Source: Pseudomonas sp. BBP2017 (GTDB lineage: Bacteria > Pseudomonadota > Gammaproteobacteria > Pseudomonadales > Pseudomonadaceae). Taken from it: a DNA stretch of 64,000 nt. The position numbers and the translations under genes were made by a program. The notes below the pieces were generated by a model. The model was not told the DNA's origin, ran no database searches, and was given only the letters and a program-made list of their open reading frames with translations. The DNA is taken from positions 186,001 through 250,000 of the forward strand of contig NZ_PVZN01000005.1 of NCBI RefSeq assembly GCF_003024385.1, given 5' to 3'. Positions 47,004-56,720 of this stretch are shown piece after piece (the stretch's first letter is position 1; each line of letters starts with the position of its first letter).

Positions 47004-47789
47004 ATGCCCGATTTCACCCGCCTTTTGACCGCCCTGTTGCTCACTTGCCTGAGTGCGTTAGCCCATGGCGAGAAGCTGCGTATTGTCACCGAACCCTGGG
47101 CACCCTATGTCTACGTAGAAAACGGCCAGGTAAAAGGCATCGACTACGAAGTCACTGCCGAGGTGTTCAAGCGCCTGGGCGTGGAAGTGGACTGGCAGTT
47201 CCTGCCCTGGAAACGCTGTCTGGCGATGATCGACCAAGGCCTGGCGGATGGCATCCTGGACATTTTCCAGACCGAGCAACGCGCCAATCAGCTCTTCTAC
47301 CCCGATGAGCCGTTGTCCGACGTGGAGTTTGTGCTGTTCTACGCCAATGCCCGACCCCATCCGGTCAACAGCCTGCAAGACCTGCACGACCTGACCGTCG
47401 GCACCTCTCCTGGCTATTCCTATGCGCCAGCGTTCAGCGATTCGCCACTGTTCACCCGCGAGCCGGCGCCAACCCATGAAGCCAACTTCGGCAAACTGCA
47501 GCGCGGGCGCATCGACTTGCTGATCACCGACCGCCGCGTCGGTCGCTACCTCAGCAAATATCTTGGCCTGGATCAACAGATCAGCGAGCTGCCATTGGTG
47601 GTCAGCCGCCAGAGCCAGTACCTGGCGGTACGCCGCGATGTCGGCATGGACAGGCTGATTCAACGCTTTAGCGCCGAGCTGCTCCGTTTCAAACAAGAGC
47701 CGGCCTATGCGGCCTTGAATGCCCGCTATGCCGGTGCCATAGAAAACTTTCGAACCACCGTTGAGCAGCAGGAACGCAGCACGCCCTGA
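47004..47789 (+). CDS. Orphan periplasmic solute-binding protein (SBP_bac_3)
   Basis: A 261-residue family-3 binding protein. The signal MPDFTRLLTALLLTCLSALAHG is followed by EKLRIVTEPWAPYVYVENG. Inter-lobe stretches such as RVGRYLSKY are present. It resembles the one at 22511–23248 in layout (EKLR[IL]V..[PS]W.P). No ABC permease or ATPase is nearby. ATG 47004 is supported by the signal peptide; the Shine–Dalgarno is weak. A C-terminal tail (EQQERSTP) extends past the domain. Confidence 0.82.
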   Translation: MPDFTRLLTALLLTCLSALAHGEKLRIVTEPWAPYVYVENGQVKGIDYEVTAEVFKRLGVEVDWQFLPWKRCLAMIDQGLADGILDIFQTEQRANQLFYPDEPLSDVEFVLFYANARPHPVNSLQDLHDLTVGTSPGYSYAPAFSDSPLFTREPAPTHEANFGKLQRGRIDLLITDRRVGRYLSKYLGLDQQISELPLVVSRQSQYLAVRRDVGMDRLIQRFSAELLRFKQEPAYAALNARYAGAIENFRTTVEQQERSTP

Positions 47790-47795
47790 ATGCTC

Positions 47796-47804
47796 TGTTA
47801 TACT
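47796..47804 (+). promoter_or_regulatory. Extended -10 promoter of the RhlE-type helicase
   Basis: TG-T-TATACT lies just after the solute-binding gene stop. It would start a leader of about 200 nt before the helicase ATG at 48013. No clear -35 is visible. Confidence 0.5.
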
Positions 47805-47810
47805 CTGGCC

Positions 47811-48012
47811 TTCCCGCCAGGCTTACGCCCGGACGCTCGGCCTTGCAAAAGGCATCCCGACGGCAGGACAGCGCGGCCAAGAGCCCGCCCGCCATACTCC
47901 GGATGCGCATTGAAGACCCTGCTGGACCGGACGCGATAGCATCACCCGATGCCCGTCGCGCCAGGCAAGATTATCCCATCGGGCTTAGCCCCCACTAAGA
48001 ACAGGATTGCTC
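47811..48012 (+). promoter_or_regulatory. Long structured 5' leader of the helicase gene
   Basis: The ~200-nt leader has potential long-range pairing (CCCGATG at about 47946 with CATCGGG at about 47979) and a small GGGC-TTA-GCCC hairpin ahead of AGGA and the ATG. I see no known riboswitch. Such leaders in RNA-helicase genes often mediate autoregulation; this is inference. Confidence 0.4.
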
Positions 48013-49917
48013 ATGTCCTTTGCTTCCCTCGGTCTCTCCGAGGCTCTAGTCAGTGCCATCGAGGCTGCTGGCTATACCCAGCCCACTCCGGTGCAACAGC
48101 GGGCCATTCCCGCCGTGTTGCAAGGTCGCGACCTGATGGTTGCCGCCCAGACAGGTACTGGTAAAACCGGTGGTTTCGCCCTGCCGATCCTCGAGCGCCT
48201 GTTTCCAGGTGGTCACCCAGACAAGTCCCAGCGCCATGGCCCTCGCCAGCCGCGGGTTCTGGTGCTGACCCCGACGCGCGAACTGGCCGCCCAGGTGCAT
48301 GACAGCTTCAAGGTTTATGCCCGCGACCTCAAATTCGTCAGCGCCTGCATCTTCGGTGGCGTCGGCATGAACCCGCAGGTTCAGGCCATGGCCCGTGGTG
48401 TTGATGTGCTGGTGGCCTGCCCGGGCCGCTTGCTCGACCTGGCTGGTCAAGGCAGTGTCGACCTCTCCCACGTCGAAACCCTGGTACTGGACGAAGCCGA
48501 CCGCATGCTCGACATGGGCTTCATCCACGACGTGAAGAAAGTCCTCGCACGCCTGCCGGCCAAGCGCCAGAACCTGCTGTTCTCGGCGACCTTTTCCAAG
48601 GACATCACCGATCTTGCCGACAAGCTGCTGCACAACCCCGAGCGTATCGAGGTCACCCCGCCGAACACCACGGTCGAGCGGATCGAGCAGCGTGTCTACC
48701 GCCTGCAGGCCAGCCATAAGCGCGCCCTGCTGGCCCACCTGATCACCACCGGCGCCTGGGAACAGGTACTGGTCTTCACCCGCACCAAGCACGGCGCCAA
48801 CCGCCTGGCCGAATACCTGGAAAAGCACGGCCTGACCGCCGCCGCGATCCACGGTAACAAGAGCCAGAATGCCCGCACCAAGGCCCTGGCCGACTTCAAG
48901 GCCGGCACCGTGCGCATCATGGTTGCCACCGATATCGCTGCCCGTGGCCTGGATATCGACCAACTACCGCATGTGGTCAACTTCGAGCTGCCCAACGTCG
49001 AAGAAGATTACGTGCACCGGATCGGTCGTACCGGCCGTGCCGGTCGCTCGGGTGAAGCGATCTCGCTGGTCGCCCCGGATGAAGAAAAGCTGCTCAAGAG
49101 CATCGAGCGCGTCACTCGCCAGAAGATCCCGGATGGCGACCTGATGGGCTTTGATGCCTCCAAGGTTGAAGCCGAGAAGCCTGAGACCCGCGAGCGTCCG
49201 CAAAACAACCCTCGCGGTGGCCGTGGCCAGCGTGCTGACGGCACCAACACCGGCAACGGTGGGCGCAAGGACAAAGGCAAGGATCAGGGCAAGGAAAAAG
49301 GGCGCGACAAAGACAAGGAAAAAACCGCAGAGAAATCTGCCGGTGGCCGCCAGGAACGCAAACCACGCGACAGCAAAAAGCCACGTCAGCCTCAGTCCGC
49401 CCAAGCCGGTCTCCCATCGGTGCCAGCCAATCGTGATCCGGAAGAGTTCCTGGATGACGAAGTGGACAACTTCGGCAACCGCGCCGACTACGTCAGCCCT
49501 TACCAGAACAAGGGCAGCCAGGGCCGCAATCGTCGTCCGGGTGCTCCTGCCCAGACCGGTGCCGGCGCTGGCGCTGGCGCTAGTGGCCAACCACGTAGCG
49601 GCGGCCAAGGCCGCAACAACGGCCCACGCACCGGTGGCGGTACTGGCGGTTCGGCCTCTGGTGAAAAACGCGGCGGCTCACGCAATGGTGGCGGTGGTCA
49701 ACAACGCCGTGACGGTGGTGGCGGTCGCAATCGTCGTCCCAACAGTGACAACTCATCAGGCGAGCCAGCCGTACGCAATCCGCGTGAAGGCCAGCCGCAA
49801 CCGAAGATCATGCACAAAGAGTCGAAAATCGACCGTTTCCCGACTGCCGAACAGCTTGAGCAACTGCCAAGCCGTCCACGTGGCGAGAAACCTGCACTGC
49901 TGACGCGTAACCGCTGA
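48013..49917 (+). CDS. rhlE: DEAD-box RNA helicase, RhlE2 type, with disordered tail
   Basis: A 634-residue helicase. The RecA-like core is residues 1–375: Q motif [18 protein letters not shown] (45–52), PTRELA, DEAD at 160–163, SAT and [11 protein letters not shown]. Residues ~380–634 are low complexity: a Lys/Glu/Asp block ([17 protein letters not shown]), then Gly/Arg/Asn-rich repeats ending in a short conserved-looking segment, [20 protein letters not shown]. Placement beside metF and sahH matches RhlE2 (PA0428) of P. aeruginosa, whose C-terminal extension contacts RNase E. RNA turnover and cold or biofilm functions are expected. Confidence 0.92.
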   Translation: MSFASLGLSEALVSAIEAAGYTQPTPVQQRAIPAVLQGRDLMVAAQTGTGKTGGFALPILERLFPGGHPDKSQRHGPRQPRVLVLTPTRELAAQVHDSFKVYARDLKFVSACIFGGVGMNPQVQAMARGVDVLVACPGRLLDLAGQGSVDLSHVETLVLDEADRMLDMGFIHDVKKVLARLPAKRQNLLFSATFSKDITDLADKLLHNPERIEVTPPNTTVERIEQRVYRLQASHKRALLAHLITTGAWEQVLVFTRTKHGANRLAEYLEKHGLTAAAIHGNKSQNARTKALADFKAGTVRIMVATDIAARGLDIDQLPHVVNFELPNVEEDYVHRIGRTGRAGRSGEAISLVAPDEEKLLKSIERVTRQKIPDGDLMGFDASKVEAEKPETRERPQNNPRGGRGQRADGTNTGNGGRKDKGKDQGKEKGRDKDKEKTAEKSAGGRQERKPRDSKKPRQPQSAQAGLPSVPANRDPEEFLDDEVDNFGNRADYVSPYQNKGSQGRNRRPGAPAQTGAGAGAGASGQPRSGGQGRNNGPRTGGGTGGSASGEKRGGSRNGGGGQQRRDGGGGRNRRPNSDNSSGEPAVRNPREGQPQPKIMHKESKIDRFPTAEQLEQLPSRPRGEKPALLTRNR

Positions 49918-49926
49918 TCCAGTCAT

Positions 49927-49972
49927 GCAGAAACAAGAACGCCGCCCCTAGGGGCGGCGTTCTTGTTTCTGC
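49927..49972. terminator. 46-bp perfect palindrome, bidirectional terminator
   Basis: GCAGAAACAAGAACGCCGCC... is followed by its exact reverse complement with no mismatches around the centre CCCCTAGGGG. It lies between the convergent helicase and yceI genes, 9 bases from each stop, and should end both transcripts. Confidence 0.85.
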
Positions 49973-49980
49973 GGCAACAA

Positions 49981-50559
49981 TTACTTCTGCTTGATGCCTT
50001 CGATCGAGATATCCAGGTCCAGGGTCTGCGAAGTAGCGCCTGGGCCTTTGATGCCGAAATCGTTCAGGTTCAGCGTGGTGGTAGCGTTGAAACCGGCACG
50101 CTCGCCGCCCCATGGATCCTTGCCTTCGCCGTTGAAGGTAGCCTTGAAGGTGACTGGCTTGGTCACGCCGTGCATGGTCAGGTCGCCAGTCACATCAGCG
50201 GTTTTCTCGCCAGTCGACTTGACGCTGGTGGAGACGAACTTGGCCTCTGGATACTTCTTCACATCGAGGAAATCTTTGCTGGCGATGTGCTTGTCACGCT
50301 CGGCGTGGTTGGACCACAGGCTGGCGGTTTTCAGGTCGACAGCGATCTTGCTGGCTTCAGGCTTGGCAGCATCCCAGCTGAAGGAACCGTCGAAATCCTT
50401 GAAGGTACCGTGAATGAAGCTGTAGCCCAGGTGGCTGATCTTCCAGTCTACGAAGGCATGCTGGCCTTCCTTGTCGATCTTGTAGTCTGCAGCCATGGCC
50501 TGGCCAGCCGAGAGCAGTGCGGTACCGAGCGCCAGAGCGGCAAAAGTCTTTTTCAACAT
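49981..50559 (-). CDS. yceI: YceI-family periplasmic isoprenoid-binding protein
   Basis: A 192-residue secreted lipocalin-like protein. The signal [23 protein letters not shown] precedes [40 protein letters not shown] is the YceI family signature. Members bind polyprenyl chains in the periplasm. It follows the cytochrome b561 gene by 33 bp on the same strand, a pairing seen in many proteobacteria. Confidence 0.94.
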   Translation of the reverse strand: MLKKTFAALALGTALLSAGQAMAADYKIDKEGQHAFVDWKISHLGYSFIHGTFKDFDGSFSWDAAKPEASKIAVDLKTASLWSNHAERDKHIASKDFLDVKKYPEAKFVSTSVKSTGEKTADVTGDLTMHGVTKPVTFKATFNGEGKDPWGGERAGFNATTTLNLNDFGIKGPGATSQTLDLDISIEGIKQK

Positions 50560-50592
50560 GCGTCTATATCCCTTTGGAGTGGAGGTTGAACA

Positions 50593-51150
50593 TCAAGCTT
50601 TGCGGCCCAACATGCGTTTGAGGGTCGCGTCACGGTCGATAAAGTGGTGCTTCAGGGCTGCCAGGCCGTGCAGACCGGCAAAAATCACCAGGCCCCAGGC
50701 CAGGTAGAAATGGACTTCACCGGCGACATCCGCCTGATCGGGCAAGTTGCTGACCAGCGCTGGCACGTCAAACAGGCCAAACACCGGGATACCAACGCCG
50801 TCTGCGGTGGAAATCAGATAGCCGGCGACCATCACCGCGAACAGGCCAACGTAAAGTAGACCGTGCCCGGCTTTGGAGGCTGCGCGGGTCATGCTGCCGT
50901 GATTCGGCAGCGCCGGTGGTGGCGGGCTGATGAAGCGCCAGGCCACGCGTGCCAGCATCACCGCCAGTAACACCAGGCCGATACTCTTGTGCAGGTCGGG
51001 GGCGTCTTTGCGCCATGGACTGTAGTAGTCCAGGCCCATCATCCACAGGCCCAGCCCGAACAGTCCGAAAACTGCCAGTGCCACACCCCAATGCATGACG
51101 ATACTGACCAGGCCGTAGCGAGAAGAAGAGTTGCGCAGTTGCATTGCCAT
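50593..51150 (-). CDS. Cytochrome b561
   Basis: A 185-residue inner-membrane di-haem protein with four transmembrane helices. Candidate haem ligands are the His in IVMHWG, DLHKSIG, VHFYLAWG and the HGLAALKHH region. Bacterial b561 proteins move electrons between the quinone pool and periplasmic partners; some reduce superoxide. Cotranscribed with yceI, which may carry a quinone-like ligand. Confidence 0.92.
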   Translation of the reverse strand: MAMQLRNSSSRYGLVSIVMHWGVALAVFGLFGLGLWMMGLDYYSPWRKDAPDLHKSIGLVLLAVMLARVAWRFISPPPPALPNHGSMTRAASKAGHGLLYVGLFAVMVAGYLISTADGVGIPVFGLFDVPALVSNLPDQADVAGEVHFYLAWGLVIFAGLHGLAALKHHFIDRDATLKRMLGRKA

Positions 51151-51297
51151 GTTTCCCTGTAAGAACTGTGCTCAAGACTAACGAATTATCTATCGAATTA
51201 AAGCGGAAAAATTCGCTACAAACGATCGAGAAAGACGATTGTTAGTGTTCAACAGTGCTATTAAGGAAACATTAACTGTAAGGGCAGGTGTAGCAGC

Positions 51298-51362
51298 ATC
51301 GCGGGGCAAGCCCGCTCCCACAGACTGGATGTACCACTGTGGGAGCGGGCTTGCCCGCGATG
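51298..51362. repeat. REP doublet
   Basis: Left arm ATCGCGGGGCAAGCCCGC..., ~17-bp spacer, right arm ...GAGCGGGCTTGCCCGCGAT, where one C of the CCCC run is missing. It lies between the start of cytochrome b561 and the end of the amine oxidase gene. Confidence 0.9.
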
Positions 51363-51374
51363 AAATCAGCGCAA

Positions 51375-53174
51375 TTACTGCGCTTTAGCCTGCACGTTGG
51401 CCACCGGTTTCTTGACCGGCGCCGGTTTGGCTGCGGTCTTCTTCGCCTGCTCGGCCTTGGCCACCGGCTTTTTCACTGGTGCTGGCTTGGCTGCCTTGGC
51501 AGGTACCGCCTTGACCAGCTCCTCTTTGGCAACTGGGGGGGCTACTGGCGCAGGTGCTGCAACCGGCGCCTGAGCAGCTTCTGCGGGCTTGGGCTCAGTT
51601 TTTTCGACAGGCTTATCGCCCCCCCCGAACATCCGCGAGAAGAAGCCCGGCTTGCTCTCTTCCTTCTTCGCCGGCTCCGCTGCCTTGGCGGACTTGTCGG
51701 ACGATCCACCAAACAGGTTGGAGAAGAAGTTGCCTTTGTTGGCTGCTACGGCAGTTGCTGCTGCAGCAACCGGAGCTGCCTTGACGGGATCAAACGACTT
51801 GCCCGCCGCCAGATCCTGAACCTGGCTGGCTGCACGCTGGCCACTGCGCAGGGCGCCTTCCAGGGTGCCCGGATACAGTGCGTCGGTGTGCTCGCCGGCA
51901 AAGGCAATACGCTGCACCGGACGCTCCCACAAACGCCAGAACTTGCTGATCTGGCCCGGGCCATAGGCCAGGTAGGCACCACCCATGTTGGCGTCGGAGC
52001 TGTAACGGCGCACTTCGTAACCGGTGAAAGCGCCACGCGCCTGCGGGTAGAACGCGTGCATACGGATCAACACCTGGTCGACCATCTGCTTGTCACCGAA
52101 GGCCTGCAGCAGGCGCGCGTTGTCACCGGACAGGTTGATGACTACGTTGGCGCCACCTTTGAGCGCAGGCTCGACCCACAGCATGCCAAGACCGGTGTTG
52201 CTGTAAATTTCGCCGGACATGCGCGCGCGGCTCTCCCACACCGGGTGCTTGAACTTCAGCAACAGCTGGTCACGCCAGCCGTAGTTGGTGCCCTTCAAGG
52301 CGGCCAGGTGCTTGGTGTCCAGGCCGGGAGTCATCTGAATCTTTGCCAGAGCGCGCAGCGGCACGGCCAGCACCACGTAATCGGCCTGATAACCGACGCT
52401 GCCGACTTTGACCGTCACGCCGTCCTTGTCCTGGGTAATGGCACTGACCGGCGAGCTGGTCTTGATGGTCTTCAGCTGCTTGACGAACGCCTGGGCCAGC
52501 ACCGGGCTGCCGCCTGGCAGGCGTGCGGCGCGCAGGTCTCGGTCGCTGACACCGCGATAGACGCGGGTCTGTTGGGCGAAATAGAGCAGCGACAGGCGCG
52601 AGGGCTCGTCGTAACGGGTACGGATCTGCTGGTTGACCAATTGACGGGCGGTAGCCGGCAGCTGCAGTTTGTCCAGCCAGCCGGAGACGTTGAGCTGGTC
52701 AAGGGCGAACAGGGTGCTGTTGGCCGCAGGATTGAGCGGGTCATCGATCGAACGGGCCAGATCGTCGAGGGTCTTTTCATAGCGCTTGAGCGCCTCGGCG
52801 GTCGCCGGTTGCTTGGTCGCAAGGTCGGTCGAACTGAAATATTCGCCATCGATCAGGTAACCCGGGGTACGAACGAATTCCGGCGCCGGCAGGGTGCTGA
52901 TCTTGAAAGTATCGAGATACTGGTTGAGGATCGGCTGGGCCTTGCTGTTACCGATCCATTCGCTGGTGGCCAGACCGGAACGCCCGCCCATACCCGACTT
53001 GGCCTCAAGCAGGGTCACCTGCCAGCCCTTGCCTTGCAATTCATAAGCGGCAGTCAGGCCAGCCAGACCACCACCGACGACGATCGCCGTCGGGGATGTG
53101 TCCTTGGCCAGCGCAGTGCCGCTGAACAGTCCTATCATTACCAGCGCACAGGCGCGTAGCCACCCAGCAGACAT
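51375..53174 (-). CDS. Flavin amine oxidase-like protein with repetitive Ala/Pro/Lys tail
   Basis: A 599-residue protein. A signal peptide (MSAGWLRACALVMIGLFSGTALA) precedes the FAD motif IVVGGGLAGLTAAYELQGKG. The C-terminal FAD segment is RIAFAGEHTDALYPGTLEGALRSG, typical of monoamine-oxidase-family flavoproteins. After about residue 470 the chain is low complexity: two copies of an FFSNLFGG/FFSRMFGG motif in acidic-basic linkers, then two near-identical KPAPVKKPVA repeats. The domain is probably periplasmic. Substrate unknown. ATG 53174 is supported by the signal peptide and an upstream GGAG. Long C or G runs occur within the tail. Confidence 0.82.
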   Translation of the reverse strand: MSAGWLRACALVMIGLFSGTALAKDTSPTAIVVGGGLAGLTAAYELQGKGWQVTLLEAKSGMGGRSGLATSEWIGNSKAQPILNQYLDTFKISTLPAPEFVRTPGYLIDGEYFSSTDLATKQPATAEALKRYEKTLDDLARSIDDPLNPAANSTLFALDQLNVSGWLDKLQLPATARQLVNQQIRTRYDEPSRLSLLYFAQQTRVYRGVSDRDLRAARLPGGSPVLAQAFVKQLKTIKTSSPVSAITQDKDGVTVKVGSVGYQADYVVLAVPLRALAKIQMTPGLDTKHLAALKGTNYGWRDQLLLKFKHPVWESRARMSGEIYSNTGLGMLWVEPALKGGANVVINLSGDNARLLQAFGDKQMVDQVLIRMHAFYPQARGAFTGYEVRRYSSDANMGGAYLAYGPGQISKFWRLWERPVQRIAFAGEHTDALYPGTLEGALRSGQRAASQVQDLAAGKSFDPVKAAPVAAAATAVAANKGNFFSNLFGGSSDKSAKAAEPAKKEESKPGFFSRMFGGGDKPVEKTEPKPAEAAQAPVAAPAPVAPPVAKEELVKAVPAKAAKPAPVKKPVAKAEQAKKTAAKPAPVKKPVANVQAKAQ

Positions 53175-53365
53175 GTTGGCGAACTCCGGATCAAAGCAGA
53201 AAGATGGGGGGGATTCCCCCTGGAAAGAGTAGCCGAAGAATACGCGAGGCCAAGTCCCCCGGCTAGCGATGCCAGAAGCTGATTGCATGTCACGGGTTGT
53301 CCTCGACCGACGCATTGCATAGGCTTGCGCCGCATGTCCGCGCTGTCGTCGCCAGGAGAATAGAA

Positions 53366-54772
<1,407 letters not shown>

Positions 54773-54777
54773 AAAGC

Positions 54778-54826
54778 ATCGCGGGGCAAGCCCGCTTCCA
54801 CTGTGGGAGCCGGCTTGCCCCGCGAT
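54778..54826. repeat. REP doublet between bioA and rsmE
   Basis: Arms ATCGCGGGGCAAGCCCGCTT... and ...AGCCGGCTTGCCCCGCGAT, each with one base off the consensus, and a short loop. Confidence 0.9.
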
Positions 54827-54863
54827 GGAGCCCGAATAGCCAACACCTATCCAGAGTTTTCAA

Positions 54864-55583
54864 ATGAGACTGTCCCGCTTCTTCATTGATGCCCCCCTGA
54901 GCCTCGGCGAGCACGACTTGCCCGAAGCCCAGGCCCACTACATCGGCCGGGTGCTACGCATGGCCGCTGGCGACGCCGTACAACTGTTCGATGGCAGTGG
55001 CCAGGAGTTCCTCGGCCAACTGCTCGAAGTCGGCAAGAAAACCGTACGGGTGCAGCTGAACGAGTCCTTCTCCGGGCAAGCAGAGTCTGGCCTCAAGGTC
55101 CACCTCGGCCAGGGCCTGTCCCGCGGCGAGCGGATGGACTGGGCGATCCAGAAAGCCACCGAGCTGGGGGCCAATGTCATCACCCCGATCGTCAGCGAAC
55201 GCTGTGAAGTACGCCTCAAGGACGAGCGCGCCGACAAACGCCTGGCCCATTGGCGCCAGGTGGCAATCAGTGCCTGTGAGCAATGCGGCCGCTCAAGCGT
55301 GCCACAAATCAACCCGCCGGTACTGCTGGCCGACTGGCTCAAGGCCTGTGATGAACAGCTCAAGCTGGTCTTGCACCCGGTAGCCGAGCCGCTGATCAGC
55401 CACCAGAAGCCGCAGAGCCTGGCGTTTCTGATCGGCCCGGAAGGCGGCTTGAGCGATGCCGAAGTCGAGCAGGCCAAGGCCGCCGGCTTTCATGCCGCCC
55501 GCCTCGGCCCACGAGTCCTGCGTACCGAAACCGCACCGGTGGTAGCGTTGGCGGTTGCCCAACAGCTGTGGGGCGACTTCTAA
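54864..55583 (+). CDS. rsmE: 16S rRNA (uracil-1498-N3)-methyltransferase RsmE
   Basis: A 239-residue SPOUT methyltransferase acting on U1498 of 16S rRNA in the 30S subunit. An N-terminal PUA-like domain (HYIGRVLRM) is followed by SRGERMDWAIQKATELG. The knotted SAM-binding C-terminus has LIGPEGGLSDAE and LGPRVLRTETAPVVAL. Its TAA overlaps the stop of the convergent hemolysin III gene. Confidence 0.95.
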   Translation: MRLSRFFIDAPLSLGEHDLPEAQAHYIGRVLRMAAGDAVQLFDGSGQEFLGQLLEVGKKTVRVQLNESFSGQAESGLKVHLGQGLSRGERMDWAIQKATELGANVITPIVSERCEVRLKDERADKRLAHWRQVAISACEQCGRSSVPQINPPVLLADWLKACDEQLKLVLHPVAEPLISHQKPQSLAFLIGPEGGLSDAEVEQAKAAGFHAARLGPRVLRTETAPVVALAVAQQLWGDF

Positions 55584-56197
55584 AGCACGTAGAAAAATAC
55601 AGCGATGAAGTGCAACAGGCTGCCGGCAATGACAAACAGGTGCCAGATGCCATGCCAGTGACGGAAGCGACTGTCATAGGCAAAGAAGATGATGCCGATG
55701 GTGTAGAACGCGCCACCGGCCGCCAACCAGGCAAACCCGGCAGCCCCGAGACTGGCCAGCAACGGCTTGACTGCGACCAGCACGATCCAGCCCATCAGCG
55801 CATAAATGATGATCGACAGCACCCGCGCTTCGGAGCGCGGCTTGATCTCCTGAAGCATGCCGATCACCGCCAGCCCCCAGACCACCCCGAACAGGCTCCA
55901 GCCCCAGGGCCCGCGCAGGCTGACCAGACAAAAAGGCGTGTAACTACCGGCAATCAAAAGATAGATCGACAGGTGATCGAGCTTGCGCATCACCACCTTG
56001 GCCTTGCCACGCACGCTGTGATAGACCGTTGAAATACTGTAGAGCAACAGCAAGGTGAAGCCGTAGATTGCCAGACTGACGATTTTCCAGGGATCGCCCT
56101 GCAGACAGGCCACCACCAGCAACCAGACGGCACCGATACAGGCCAGCACCGCGCCGACTAGATGCGTCCAGGCATTGAAACGTTCTCCGTGATACAT
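55580..56197 (-). CDS. Hemolysin III / TrhA family membrane protein
   Basis: A 205-residue PAQR-superfamily protein with seven hydrophobic segments. Metal-site motifs STVYHSVRGKAK, LDHLSIYLLIAGSYTPF and a C-terminal HWHGIWHLFVIAGSLLHF hold the conserved Ser, Asp and three His. Homologues in E. coli influence membrane energetics; the haemolysin name is historical. It converges on rsmE with overlapping stop codons. Confidence 0.93.
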   Translation of the reverse strand: MYHGERFNAWTHLVGAVLACIGAVWLLVVACLQGDPWKIVSLAIYGFTLLLLYSISTVYHSVRGKAKVVMRKLDHLSIYLLIAGSYTPFCLVSLRGPWGWSLFGVVWGLAVIGMLQEIKPRSEARVLSIIIYALMGWIVLVAVKPLLASLGAAGFAWLAAGGAFYTIGIIFFAYDSRFRHWHGIWHLFVIAGSLLHFIAVFFYVL

Positions 56198-56252
56198 GCA
56201 ACAGGGTCCTCCGCTCGACGGACAGGCCTCTTATCCTACACAGGCAAATGTT

Positions 56253-56720
56253 TCAAACCAGCCCGGCATCCTCAAGTAACTGCTCAAGCGCCGGCAGATC
56301 GGGCACTCTGGCCACCTGGTCGCCGACCTGCACCGCTGCCAGCTCCAGCGCAGCCAATGGCACATCGACGTAGTTGAGCTGGCTGTCGAGCTTGCATGAG
56401 CGCGGAATACCCTGCACCAGCACGGCGATGAAGCGCAACCGACTGCCCCCCAAAGCGTTGAGTACGACGATTCGCGCCCGCTCCCCCACTCGCACCTGTG
56501 CGCCACACGCCGCCTCGAAACTGAGCAACGGCAGACGCTGGTTGCGCCAGTCGATCCAGCCGAGCATCCAGTCGGGCTGCTCAGGCGCCGGGGAACCAGC
56601 CTGATAGCCGATCAGTTCGGCCACCGCGACGTTGGGCAGCACCAGGCAACGATCGGCCAACGCCAGCAGCAAGCCGGTCAAGCTGCTGCGACGGCCATTA
56701 CGCGCAGACTGTTCAAGCAT
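56253..56720 (-). CDS. chpC: CheW-like protein, ChpC type
   Basis: A 155-residue CheW-domain protein lying just after chpA; its start overlaps the chpA stop by 8 bp. The CheW-like folds are seen in VAVAELIGYQAG, WMLGWIDWRNQRLPLLSFE and IVVLNALGG. In P. aeruginosa ChpC links additional signals to the Pil-Chp pathway controlling type IV pili and cAMP. There is no chpB methylesterase gene between it and chpA here. Confidence 0.85.
   Translation of the reverse strand: MLEQSARNGRRSSLTGLLLALADRCLVLPNVAVAELIGYQAGSPAPEQPDWMLGWIDWRNQRLPLLSFEAACGAQVRVGERARIVVLNALGGSRLRFIAVLVQGIPRSCKLDSQLNYVDVPLAALELAAVQVGDQVARVPDLPALEQLLEDAGLV

Noticed and set aside
51151..51290. Possible OxyR-like or LysR-type site upstream of cytochrome b561
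   Set aside because: Half-site matches are loose and spacing is wrong; AT-richness alone explains the impression.
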